Shown here: positions 27,551 to 35,238 of the stretch, one piece after another | Layout of the letters: every line of letters starts with the position of its first letter | How positions within the stretch are numbered: position 1 is the first letter of the stretch | Source: Aquariibacter sp964433315 | Lineage (GTDB): Bacteria > Pseudomonadota > Gammaproteobacteria > Burkholderiales > Burkholderiaceae_C | Reading direction: 5' to 3' | Assembly: GCA_964433315.1 (NCBI GenBank) | Contig: CAYSQO010000013.1 | Span: 1-38,611 of the forward strand | Length of the DNA: 38,611 bases | Program-made: the position numbers and the translations under genes | The notes under the pieces: model-generated | The model's database searches: none | Told to the model about the DNA's origin: nothing | What the model saw: the letters and a program-made list of their open reading frames with translations, nothing else

Positions 27551-29348
27551 TCAATGACTCACAGCGGCTCATCTGACTTATCAGAGAAGCGAGTCGGAGA
27601 TCCTATCGAATAGCACCTTGAACTCCGCAAGATCGTCTTCGGCCGAAAAAGTCAGAGCTAAGGCGGCGTTGGCCTTCTTGTTGTCCAAAACCTTGAAGCT
27701 CTTGATGTTTCCGTGAACATCCTCGCTAAGTTGGACCTGAGCTGGGCGTTCGGCATGCAGAAGACGCTTCACTCTGTCGGACAAGAGGTTCTCAATGTCT
27801 AACGGCAGCTGGAAGTAGTCATCGTTAGCCTTCCACTTGACGCCGTCTCGCTTGCCTCGGCCAAGAAGTCCGTCGAGAGCTGTGATTCCTGCCCTATCGC
27901 CATCAATTACGAGTTTGACAGTGGTCTCCGGAGTCGAGAAGGTCACTAATGACTCAAACAAGTAGGTTGCCGAGGTCGCATTGTTGGCTGGGAAGCACTT
28001 GACATCGAGTGCGGAGAGAGAGTGCTTGCCGTCAAGCATACGAAGCGCTCCGTTGATCAGTATCTCGTCGCTAGGTCCCTCAACTACAAGATTGACCGGA
28101 TAGAGAACCATCGAGTCCAGAAGTGAGACGCCAAGTGTCTGGCGTGCAAGCTCGTAGTCTTGCCCCACGACCTCCGTGCTCCACGGCTTAGCACTCGCCT
28201 TGTCGACCACGTAAGCAGCAGAGCCAGACGCCTGCCGGGGAACAAAGTGTGCGCAGTGAGTTGTGATGACCGTTTGGACTTCAGCGGCAAATCCAGTGAG
28301 CATTTCAGCCATTGCTCGCTGCTTAGTTGGATGCAGGAATGACTCCGGCTCCTCAACAGCCCATATAAACGTCTGTCGTGCGTTGTGTCTTTGGGGGTGA
28401 TTGTCTGCAAGGTACTTCAACAGGAAGAGCAAGCTGCTGGTTTGGATTCCCGCACCTTTGGATTTTAGTCCGGTCTCGGCGGTATCGCTGATGACCGGCG
28501 TCAGATTTGGGAGCATCTGCTCAAGGTTCTCAAATGGAAGCCTCAGCTCAAGCTTCTTTACTTCTGCGAAGACCTTCTGAATAGACCCGGTCACTGAGTC
28601 GGAAGAAGTCTGAAGCTCTGGCGTCAATCGTGCAAGTAAAGTAGCGATAGCTTCGTTGATCTCCTGTCGCTTCTTAACCGCGCCACTCCATCCGCTGAAA
28701 ATCGTACGGATGAGTTCGGTGCTGATCTCGCTAGTGATGCTTTCGAGTGAATCTCGTCCGACAGGGATGTACTTGAAAATGACAGACTGGACAAGGGAGT
28801 CACGGACTCTGAGGATGAGCTCTTTTCTGATGTTCCGAGCGCCCTTCTTACCTAGGAACTGCCACGATTCTACTCCATTCTTCGAGTAGGAAAGTCGTAG
28901 TGAAACTTGGTTGTCGTCGAGACGCTTCTGATCCGAGTCCCTTTCCAGATCATCTAGGGCGCGCTTGAGCGAGATTTCCTTTGTCGGTTCGTAGCTGACG
29001 GTGAGCGTGATTTTTGTTTGAGCGTTCTTGTTGAGCTCGTCGCTCTTTGGATAGTCTCGTTCAGAAGCGTAAGGAAGTCCCTCTACCGTTCCCGTGAAGA
29101 ACAACTGCAAGGCGCGCAGGATGTTCGACTTTCCGCAGTTGTTAGGCCCGACGATTACCGTAAGGTCGTCAAACGCAACTCTCAGCGGCTTGTCGATGAT
29201 CGAGCGGAAATTTTCGATTTCAACTGCGAGCAACTTGATCATATTGTAAGTGCAGCCGGTCGCCTTGGTGTTTCATGTCGGGGCAGTGTACGGCGGTTCG
29301 ACGGCATCTAGCTGGGGGCGAACCATGGAGTAGCTTGTGACGGCTAAC
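27539..29348 (-). other. Gene-cassette-like unit bounded by a perfect 12-bp inverted repeat
   Basis: GTTAGCCGTCAC reads inward from both ends: plus strand 27539-27550 and minus strand 29348-29337. The unit is 1810 bp and holds only the OLD-family gene, in one orientation, with 106 bases before its start and 30 bases between its stop codon and the repeat. The outer seven bases, GTTAGCC, resemble the integron crossover box GTTRRRY. In a true cassette the first bases of the cassette are complementary to the R'' box of its own attC, which is what is seen, with five further paired bases. A simple transposon with short terminal inverted repeats is an alternative, but no transposase is inside. Confidence 0.5.
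27581..29242 (-). CDS. OLD-family nuclease (ABC-type ATPase fused to TOPRIM domain)
   Basis: ATPase-nuclease of 553 residues. The N-terminal half is an SMC/ABC ATPase: Walker A GPNNCGKS (32-39), a signature-like KGAGIQTSSLLFL (262-274), Walker B FIWAVEEPES (292-301) and the H-loop H329 (ITTHCAHF). The C-terminal half is a TOPRIM nuclease with E388 (VVEGPSDE) and D447/D449 (VIDGDRAG), so all catalytic residues are intact. Members include P2 Old and the Gabija subunit GajA; Gabija needs an adjacent UvrD-like GajB, which is absent, so a stand-alone (class 1-like) OLD protein is favoured. Anti-phage activity is inferred from the family. GC content is much lower than in the neighbours, and the gene is framed by cassette-like repeats, pointing to transfer. 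The ribosome-binding site is weak. Confidence 0.93.
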   Translation of the reverse strand: MIKLLAVEIENFRSIIDKPLRVAFDDLTVIVGPNNCGKSNILRALQLFFTGTVEGLPYASERDYPKSDELNKNAQTKITLTVSYEPTKEISLKRALDDLERDSDQKRLDDNQVSLRLSYSKNGVESWQFLGKKGARNIRKELILRVRDSLVQSVIFKYIPVGRDSLESITSEISTELIRTIFSGWSGAVKKRQEINEAIATLLARLTPELQTSSDSVTGSIQKVFAEVKKLELRLPFENLEQMLPNLTPVISDTAETGLKSKGAGIQTSSLLFLLKYLADNHPQRHNARQTFIWAVEEPESFLHPTKQRAMAEMLTGFAAEVQTVITTHCAHFVPRQASGSAAYVVDKASAKPWSTEVVGQDYELARQTLGVSLLDSMVLYPVNLVVEGPSDEILINGALRMLDGKHSLSALDVKCFPANNATSATYLFESLVTFSTPETTVKLVIDGDRAGITALDGLLGRGKRDGVKWKANDDYFQLPLDIENLLSDRVKRLLHAERPAQVQLSEDVHGNIKSFKVLDNKKANAALALTFSAEDDLAEFKVLFDRISDSLL

Positions 29349-29535
29349 GTGTAATGACCCGCGTTGACCGCCACAACCCGTGCCGCTCAACGCTCCGGGC
29401 CGTGACGGTATCGCAAGCTTCGCGCTCAGGAAAGCTGTGCACGCCGCCCCTTCCCAGGGGGGGCGTGTGTTGCGCGTTGGGCGGCCCAATCGGTGTTAGG
29501 CGCGCCCGGGCTTCGCCCGTGGGGCGAAGCCGGTT
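29349..29535. other. Non-coding right flank of the island with integron-core-like motifs
   Basis: This 187-bp stretch between the cassette-like unit and the ETF-QO gene has no credible gene. It contains GTTGGGC (29476-29482) and GTTAGGC (29495-29501) on the plus strand, both fitting GTTRRRY. It also holds a 7-bp inverted repeat GCGTTGA/TCAACGC (29371-29377, 29387-29393) and a C/G-rich hairpin near 29444-29465. These may be remains of further recombination sites, but no complete attC could be folded by eye. Confidence 0.35.
29509..29531 (-). terminator. Strong hairpin directly after the ETF-QO gene
   Basis: A perfect 10-bp stem GGCTTCGCCC / GGGCGAAGCC (29509-29518, 29522-29531) with a 3-base loop, five bases beyond the stop codon of the minus-strand gene. 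No T tract follows, so termination is probable but not certain. Confidence 0.55.
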
Positions 29536-31224
29536 TCACATCCCCGCGTAATTCGGCCCCCCACCCCCCTCGGGCGTCACCCACACGATGTTCTGGGTCG
29601 GGTCCTTGATGTCGCAGGTCTTGCAGTGCACGCAGTTCTGCGCGTTGATCTGCAGGCGCTGGCTTGCGGCCTCGGTGGGCACGTATTCGTAAACCCCCGC
29701 CGGGCAGTAGCGGGCTTCCGGCCCGCCGTAGAGCGGCAGATTGATCCGGGTGGGCACCCCCGCATCCTTCAGGGTCAGATGCGCCGGCTGATCCTCCGCA
29801 TGGTTCGTGTTGCTCAGGAACACGCTGGAGAGCCGGTCAAACGTCAGCACCCCGTCGGGCTTGGGGTAGTCGATGCGCGCGCAGTCGGCCGCCGGCTTGA
29901 GCGCCGCATGGTCGGGCTGCGTGCGGTGGATCGTCCACGGCGGCTCCTGCACCCCCAGCTTGGGCAGCAGCCACTGCTCGATGCCCGTCATCAGCGTGCC
30001 CACCGCCCGGCCCTTCTTGAACCACTGCTTGAAGTTCTTCGCCCGGCGCAGCTCCGCGTGCAGCCAGCTGGCCTCGAAGGCCGCCGGATAGTCCGCCAGC
30101 TCATCGTGCTGGCGCCCGGCCTGGAGTGCCGCAAAGGCCGACTCGGCCGCCAGCATCCCCGTCTTGATCGCCGCATGGCTGCCCTTGATCCGGCTGGCGT
30201 TGAGCGTGCCCGCCTCGCAGCCCACCAGCACCCCGCCGGCAAAGCTCAGCTTGGGCAGCGACAGGATCCCCCCGGCCGTGATCGCCCGTGCCCCGTAGGC
30301 AATGCGCTTGCCGCCCTGCAGGTGGCTGCGGATGGCCGGATGCGTCTTCCAGCGCTGGAACTCCTCGAAGGGGCTCAGCCAGGGGTTCGCATAGTCCAGC
30401 CCCACCACGAAGCCCAGGGCAATCGTGTTGCCCTCGCCGTGGTACAGGAAGCTGCCGCCATAGGTCTGCCCATCGAGCGGCCAGCCGGCCGTGTGCACCA
30501 CCAAACCCGGCCGATGCTGGGCCGCCGGCACCTCCCAGACCTCCTTGATCCCCAGGCCGTAGCTCTGCGGATCCCGGCCCGCATCCAGGCCGAAGTGCGC
30601 AATCGCCTGCTTGCCCAGGTGCCCGCGCGAGCCCTCGGCCAGCACCGTGTACTTCGCCCGCAGCTCCATGCCCAGGGCAAAGCCCGGCGTGGGTGAGCCA
30701 TCCCGGCCCAGGCCCTGGTGCCCCGTGGCCACGCCCACCACGGCCCCGGCGTCGTCGAACAGCAGCTCGGAGGCTGCAAAGCCCGGGAAGACATCCACCC
30801 CCAGGTTTTCAGCCTGCTGGCCCAGCCAGCGCACCAGGGCGCCCAGCGAGAGGATGCGGTGGCCGTGGTTCTGGAAGCACTCGGGCAGCAGGGCCGGCGG
30901 CGTGGCGCGGGCGCCGGATTCGGAGAGGAAGAGGAACTCATCCGCAGCGACGGGCAGGCCCAGCGGGGCACCCAGGGCCTCGGCGTCGGGGAAGAGCTCA
31001 AGCAGCGCGCGCAGATCCATGATGGCGCCCGAGAGGGTGTGGGCACCGGGCTCGGAGCCTTTTTCCAGGACGCAGACGGAGAGCTCGGAGCCCGCGGCGG
31101 CGGCGAGCTGCTTGAGGCGGATGGCCGTGGCCAGGCCGGCCGGGCCGGCGCCGACGACCACCACGTCCACGTCCAGGGTGTCGCGCGGGCCGTGGGTGGC
31201 GAGCAGGGGGGCGGGGGTTTGCAT
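29536..31224 (-). CDS. Electron transfer flavoprotein-ubiquinone oxidoreductase (ETF-QO)
   Basis: Membrane-associated FAD and [4Fe-4S] enzyme of 562 residues that passes electrons from reduced ETF to ubiquinone. The FAD-binding motif VDVVVVGAGPAGLATAIRLKQL lies at about 18-39. The C-terminal ferredoxin-like domain supplies the four cluster cysteines C507 (RYCPAGVYEY), C531, C534 and C537 (NCVHCKTCDIKDPTQNI). The middle carries the ubiquinone-binding region (EGNTIALGFVVGLDYANPWLSPFEEFQRWK). The start is ATG 31224; the frame continues far upstream through other genes but that is not coding. It is separated from etfBA only by a porin gene on the same strand, so the whole route to the quinone pool is encoded locally. 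Confidence 0.97.
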   Translation of the reverse strand: MQTPAPLLATHGPRDTLDVDVVVVGAGPAGLATAIRLKQLAAAAGSELSVCVLEKGSEPGAHTLSGAIMDLRALLELFPDAEALGAPLGLPVAADEFLFLSESGARATPPALLPECFQNHGHRILSLGALVRWLGQQAENLGVDVFPGFAASELLFDDAGAVVGVATGHQGLGRDGSPTPGFALGMELRAKYTVLAEGSRGHLGKQAIAHFGLDAGRDPQSYGLGIKEVWEVPAAQHRPGLVVHTAGWPLDGQTYGGSFLYHGEGNTIALGFVVGLDYANPWLSPFEEFQRWKTHPAIRSHLQGGKRIAYGARAITAGGILSLPKLSFAGGVLVGCEAGTLNASRIKGSHAAIKTGMLAAESAFAALQAGRQHDELADYPAAFEASWLHAELRRAKNFKQWFKKGRAVGTLMTGIEQWLLPKLGVQEPPWTIHRTQPDHAALKPAADCARIDYPKPDGVLTFDRLSSVFLSNTNHAEDQPAHLTLKDAGVPTRINLPLYGGPEARYCPAGVYEYVPTEAASQRLQINAQNCVHCKTCDIKDPTQNIVWVTPEGGGGPNYAGM

Positions 31225-31239
31225 GGGGGACGTCCAGGA

Positions 31240-31275
31240 AGAAGAAGGGCCCCGCCGCAGGCTGCGGCGGGGCCC
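31240..31275 (-). terminator. Rho-independent-like terminator of the porin gene
   Basis: A perfect 13-bp stem (GGGCCCCGCCGCA at 31247-31259, TGCGGCGGGGCCC at 31263-31275) with a 3-base loop. On the minus strand it is followed by TTCTTCTTCC, a pyrimidine-rich tail. It begins 15 bases past the porin stop and would separate porin transcripts from ETF-QO. Confidence 0.85.
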
Positions 31276-31289
31276 AGGGCAAGGCCGGG

Positions 31290-32360
31290 TCAGAAGGTGT
31301 GACGCAGGCCGATCATCATGCCGCTCTGGCTCTGGCCCGCGACCGGACGCAGGTCGGGGGTGACCTGGGCATCGAGGGTCACGCCGCCGTTGGCCGCGCC
31401 GTCGTTGGTGCGGTGACCGACGGTGGCGTACAGCGTGGTGCGCTTGGACATCAGGTAGTTGGCACGCACGACGGTCAGGGTCGAGTCGTTCTGGCTGTCC
31501 TTGAGGTTCAGGTCGTAGTAGGCGGCCTCGACATTGAAGGTCGGGGTGACGGCATAGGTGCCGGCGAGGAACCAGACGTCGCTCTTGGTCTTGCCCACTT
31601 CGTTGTCGCGGTGGATGACGCCGAGGATCAGCTTGGCCGCGCCGAGCTTGACGTGGCCGTTGAGCGAGCTGCGGGTGTCGGTGTCGTTCTGCTGGGCCCC
31701 GGCACCGTGCTGGGTGTCGATCCAGGCGCCGACGCCCCAGCCGGCCGTGTCGTACTTGACGACGGCCGACCAGGCGCGGCAGGCCTTGTCCTCGGTGGCG
31801 GACTCGCCGGCGCAGGTGGGCGCGGTCGAGCCGTTGTTGTCGCGGCCCAGGCTGTAGGTGCCCCCCACCGTCAGCGGCCCGAAGGTGCCGGTGTAGGCGA
31901 CGGCGTTGTCCATGCGCGGACCGGCGAAGTAGATGTCCAGCGAACCCGGGCCGTAGATGCTGGCGAGGAAGGGATCGATCATGCCGCCGGCCAGCAGGGC
32001 CGAGTACTGGCGGCCGAAAGTCAGCGTGCCCCAGCCCCCTTGCAGGCCCACGTAGAGCTGGCGGCCGAAGAGCCGGTTGCCCTGCTGGAAGCCGCCGGTG
32101 TCGGGTGCCAGGCCGGACTCGAGCACGAAGACGGCCTTCAGGCCGTTGCCCAGGTCCTCGCTGCCGCGCATGCCCCAGCGCGAGGCCGACTGGCCGGTGA
32201 TGGTCGGCATGCGGACCACGGTGGAGCCCTTGGCGCCCGCTTCGTCGATGACTTCGACGCCGGTGTCGACGAGGCCGTACAGGGTCACGCTCTGGGCCAG
32301 GGCCGGGCCCGCGGCCGCAGCCAGCAGGGCCAGCGGCAGGGTGGCAAGCTTCATCTTCAT
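31290..32360 (-). CDS. Gram-negative trimeric porin (general diffusion type)
   Basis: Outer-membrane porin of 356 residues. The signal peptide is MKMKLATLPLALLAAAAGPALA, cut before QSVTLYGLVDTGVE, the classical first strand of Neisseria/Burkholderia porins. SRWGMRGSEDLGNGLKAVFVLESG and RQLYVGLQGGWGTLTFGRQYS are characteristic; the protein ends in GLRHTF, with the C-terminal Phe required for outer-membrane assembly. Two cysteines (CAGESATEDKAC) probably form a loop disulfide. The start ATG 32360 has an AGGAGG ribosome-binding site. It lies between etfA and ETF-QO on the same strand but is followed by its own strong terminator, so co-regulation is not implied. Confidence 0.96.
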   Translation of the reverse strand: MKMKLATLPLALLAAAAGPALAQSVTLYGLVDTGVEVIDEAGAKGSTVVRMPTITGQSASRWGMRGSEDLGNGLKAVFVLESGLAPDTGGFQQGNRLFGRQLYVGLQGGWGTLTFGRQYSALLAGGMIDPFLASIYGPGSLDIYFAGPRMDNAVAYTGTFGPLTVGGTYSLGRDNNGSTAPTCAGESATEDKACRAWSAVVKYDTAGWGVGAWIDTQHGAGAQQNDTDTRSSLNGHVKLGAAKLILGVIHRDNEVGKTKSDVWFLAGTYAVTPTFNVEAAYYDLNLKDSQNDSTLTVVRANYLMSKRTTLYATVGHRTNDGAANGGVTLDAQVTPDLRPVAGQSQSGMMIGLRHTF

Positions 32361-32495
32361 GTCTTCCTCCTAGGGTGTTGTGAAAAACGTCGGGTGCAGT
32401 CCGGCCGACCCGTCCTTCGACGGGCCGTGCCAGGGGGTGCTCGGGGGGGCTCGCGGCGCCGGGCCGCGCGGCTGGGGCGGGGGATACCGCGGCGA

Positions 32496-33428
32496 TCAGA
32501 GGGCGGCGACGAGGCGCGGCACGGCCTCGAACAGATCCGCCTCCAGGCCGTAGTCGGCCACGCTGAAGATGGGGGCCTCGGGATCCTTGTTGATCGCCAC
32601 GATCACCTTCGAATCCTTCATGCCCGCCAGGTGCTGGATCGCGCCGCTGATGCCGCAGGCGATGTACAGGCTCGGCGCCACGATCTTGCCGGTCTGCCCC
32701 ACCTGCCAGTCGTTGGGCGCGTAGCCCGCGTCCACCGCCGCCCGGCTGGCGCCCAGCGCAGCACCCAGCTTGTCGGCCAGCGGCGTGAGCACCTGGTCGA
32801 ACTTCTCGCTGCTGCCCAGGGCGCGGCCGCCGCTGACGATGATCTTGGCCGCGGTCAGCTCGGGCCGGTCGCTCTGGGTCAGCTCGCGGCCGACAAAGCG
32901 GCTGCGGGTGCTGGCATGCACCGCCGTCACGGTCTCGATCGGCGCGCTGCCGCCTTCGGCCGGCGCGGCGTCGAAGCCGGTGGCCCTCACGGTCAGCACG
33001 AGCTTGGCGTCGGCGCACTGCACGGTGGCCAGGGCGTTGCCGGCGTAGATGGGGCGCTCGAAGGTGTCCGGGCCCAGCACGCGGCTGATGTCGCTGATCT
33101 GCGCCACGTCCAGCCGGGCCGCCACGCGCGGGGCGGCGTTCTTGCCGCGGGCCGTGGCCGGGAAGACGAGGTGGGTGTACTCGCCGGCCAGGGCCAGCAC
33201 CTGCTCGGCCAGGGGCTCGGCCAGGGCGTCGGCATGGGCCGGGCCGTCGGCCAGGATCACCCGGGCCACGCCGGGGATGCGGGCGGCGGCGTCCGCCGCG
33301 GCCTGGGCCTGCTGCCCGGCCACGAGGACGTGGACCGCCCCGCCCAGCTGGGCCGCGGCGGTGACGGTGTTCAGGGTGGCGGCCTTGAGGCTGCCGTGCT
33401 CGTGTTCGGCGATGACGAGGGCGGTCAT
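32496..33428 (-). CDS. etfA: Electron transfer flavoprotein alpha subunit
   Basis: FAD-carrying subunit, 310 residues, of the heterodimer that accepts electrons from acyl-CoA dehydrogenases. The N-terminal domain starts TALVIAEHEHGSLKAATLNTVTAA. The C-terminal FAD domain has GRALGSSEKF, VGQTGKIVAPSLYIACGISGAIQHLAGMKDSKVIVAINKDPEAPIFSVADYG, the ETF-alpha signature. ATG 33428 lies two bases after the etfB stop, so the subunits are translated as a pair. Confidence 0.98.
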   Translation of the reverse strand: MTALVIAEHEHGSLKAATLNTVTAAAQLGGAVHVLVAGQQAQAAADAAARIPGVARVILADGPAHADALAEPLAEQVLALAGEYTHLVFPATARGKNAAPRVAARLDVAQISDISRVLGPDTFERPIYAGNALATVQCADAKLVLTVRATGFDAAPAEGGSAPIETVTAVHASTRSRFVGRELTQSDRPELTAAKIIVSGGRALGSSEKFDQVLTPLADKLGAALGASRAAVDAGYAPNDWQVGQTGKIVAPSLYIACGISGAIQHLAGMKDSKVIVAINKDPEAPIFSVADYGLEADLFEAVPRLVAAL

Positions 33429-33430
33429 GG

Positions 33431-34186
33431 TCAGATCACCTTGGCTTCGTTCTTGAGCTTGTCGACCAGGGCGGCGACGTCGGCCACCTTGATGCCGGCG
33501 GCGCGCTTGGGCGGCTCCTGCACCTTGAGGGTCTTGACGCGCGGGGTCACGTCCACGCCCAGGGCCGCGGGCTGGAGGGTCTCCAGCGGCTTCTTCTTGG
33601 CCTTCATGATGTTGGGCAGGGTGACGTAGCGCGGCTCGTTCAGGCGCAGGTCGGTGGTGATGACGGCCGGCAGGCCCAGGGCCAGGGTCTCCAGGCCGCC
33701 GTCGACTTCGCGGGTGACGGTGGCGGTGTCGGCACCCAGCTCGACCTTGCTGGCGAAGGTGGCCTGCGGCCAGTCCAGCAGCGCGGCCAGCATCTGGCCG
33801 GTCTGGTTGCAGTCGTCATCGATGGCCTGCTTGCCCAGCACGACGAGCTGCACGCCTTCCCGCTCGACCAGGGCCTTGAGCAGCTTGGCCACCGCCAGGG
33901 GCTGCAGCTCCAGCTCGGCCGGGGTCTCGACCAGGAGGGCGCGGTCCGCGCCGATGGCCATGGCCGTGCGCAGGGTCTCCTGGCAGGCCGCAACACCGCA
34001 GGACACGGCAATGACTTCCGTCACCGCGCCCTTCTCCTTGAGCCGAACCGCCTCCTCGACGGCAATCTCGTCGAAGGGGTTCATGCTCATCTTCACATTG
34101 GCGATGTCCACGCCGCTGCCGTCGCTCTTCGCGCGGACCTTGACGTTGTAGTCGACCACCCGCTTGACGGGGACCAGAACCTTCAT
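33431..34186 (-). CDS. etfB: Electron transfer flavoprotein beta subunit
   Basis: AMP-binding partner of EtfA, 251 residues. It begins MKVLVPVKRVVDYNVKVR and contains MNPFDEIAVEEAVRLKE, GKQAIDDDCNQTGQMLAALLDWPQATFA (AMP-binding loop) and the signature LPAVITTDLRLNEPRYVTLPNIMKAKKKPLE. The start is ATG 34186; the open frame reaches further upstream but the conserved N-terminus fixes the choice. It is divergent from murI across 164 bp that contain an ACGATCGT palindrome, a likely operator. Confidence 0.98.
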   Translation of the reverse strand: MKVLVPVKRVVDYNVKVRAKSDGSGVDIANVKMSMNPFDEIAVEEAVRLKEKGAVTEVIAVSCGVAACQETLRTAMAIGADRALLVETPAELELQPLAVAKLLKALVEREGVQLVVLGKQAIDDDCNQTGQMLAALLDWPQATFASKVELGADTATVTREVDGGLETLALGLPAVITTDLRLNEPRYVTLPNIMKAKKKPLETLQPAALGVDVTPRVKTLKVQEPPKRAAGIKVADVAALVDKLKNEAKVI

Positions 34187-34284
34187 CGAACGAACTCCAG
34201 AGGGAAAGGGGACGGGCCGCATTCTAGGAAGCGGGTCCTGCGTGCCCGGCGCAAGGACATGCTGCCCTCGCGGGTCTGCCGAAA

Positions 34285-34304
34285 ATAGCACGATCGTTCG
34301 ATTC
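34285..34304. promoter_or_regulatory. Candidate operator in the etfB/murI divergent region
   Basis: A 20-base imperfect palindrome of the form AAT-n3-ACGATCGT-n3-ATT, with a perfect 8-bp core at 34291-34298. It lies 99 bases upstream of etfB and 47 upstream of murI, in the most AT-rich part of the gap. The form suits a dimeric TetR-type regulator such as those that control fatty-acid oxidation genes. The regulator itself is not in this window. Confidence 0.45.
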
Positions 34305-34350
34305 TAGCCGAGCCCTCGGGCACCCTGGCTAGACTCTCCCCCGAAAAACC

Positions 34351-35184
34351 ATGGAACGCCCCGACCTGCCTCCCCTGCCCACGCCGCCGCGCATCGGCGT
34401 CTTCGATTCCGGCCTCGGCGGCGTCTCGGTGCTGCGCGCCCTGCGGGCGGCCCTGCCGGGGGCCGACCTGATCTACGCCGCCGACTCGGGCCATGCGCCC
34501 TATGGCGAACGCGACGCCGAGCACGTGCTGGCCCGCTCCGACGCCCTGACCCGCCACCTGCTGGCCGAGGGCGCCGAGCTGCTCGTGATCGCCTGCAACA
34601 CCGCGACCGCCGTGGCCGCCGCCGCGCTGCGTGCGCGCCATCCGGGGCTGGCCATCGTCGGGGTCGAGCCCGGCCTGAAGCCGGCCCTGGCCGCCAGCCC
34701 GAGCGGACAGATCGGCGTGATGGCCACGCAGGCCACGCTGGCGAGCCCGAAGTTCCGCCGCCTGCTTGACGAGCTGCAGGCCGGCGCCCCCGCGGGCACC
34801 CGCATCCACCTGCAGGCCTGCCCGGGTCTGGCCGCCGCCATCGAGGCGGGCGAGCCCGACAGCCCGGCCGTGCGCGCCGCCGTGGCCCTGCACACCGCGC
34901 CGCTGCGTGCGCAGGGGGTCGACACCGTGGTGCTGGGCTGCACGCACTACCCCTTCGCCGCCGGCCCGATTGCCCAGGCCCTGGGCCCCGGCGTGCAGCT
35001 GATCGACACCGCCGAGGCCGTGGCCCGCCAGGCCAGCCGGCTGATCACTGCGCGGCCGGCGGCCGCCGCAGGGCGGCCGGGGCAACTCGCGCTGTGGAGC
35101 AGCGGGGCGCCCGACACCCTGGCGCGCTTCGTGGCCCAGGGCCTGGGTTTGCCCGCCTTGCCGGTGCGTCGGCTGCCGGTGTGA
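34351..35184 (+). CDS. murI: Glutamate racemase
   Basis: Cofactor-independent racemase of 277 residues making D-glutamate for peptidoglycan. The N-terminal RIGVFDSGLGGVSVLRAL and ADSGHAPYGE are conserved, and the two catalytic cysteines are visible in IACNTATA and GCTHYPF. A Pro-rich stretch precedes the fold. ATG 34351 has no clear Shine-Dalgarno sequence; a TAGACT at 34330-34335 could be the -10, giving a very short leader. moaA follows after 54 bp on the same strand. Confidence 0.97.
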   Translation: MERPDLPPLPTPPRIGVFDSGLGGVSVLRALRAALPGADLIYAADSGHAPYGERDAEHVLARSDALTRHLLAEGAELLVIACNTATAVAAAALRARHPGLAIVGVEPGLKPALAASPSGQIGVMATQATLASPKFRRLLDELQAGAPAGTRIHLQACPGLAAAIEAGEPDSPAVRAAVALHTAPLRAQGVDTVVLGCTHYPFAAGPIAQALGPGVQLIDTAEAVARQASRLITARPAAAAGRPGQLALWSSGAPDTLARFVAQGLGLPALPVRRLPV

Positions 35185-35238
35185 GCCTTTGATGCCGATG
35201 CGGGAAAGTCGCCGGATCGCACGGCACAATCCCCCGAA

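Noticed and set aside
27581..29242. Gabija (GajA) assignment for the OLD-like gene
   Set aside because: A UvrD/Rep-like GajB gene should follow; downstream there is only an IS remnant and a small exported protein.
29220..29489. An 89-codon minus-strand frame upstream of the OLD gene
   Set aside because: It overlaps the start of the OLD gene in another frame, spans the right cassette boundary, and has no ribosome-binding site or recognisable feature.
29536..33018. A 1160-codon open frame on the minus strand ending with ETF-QO
   Set aside because: The upstream 600 codons overlap etfA and the porin in another frame and resemble no protein. The real ETF-QO starts at 31224.
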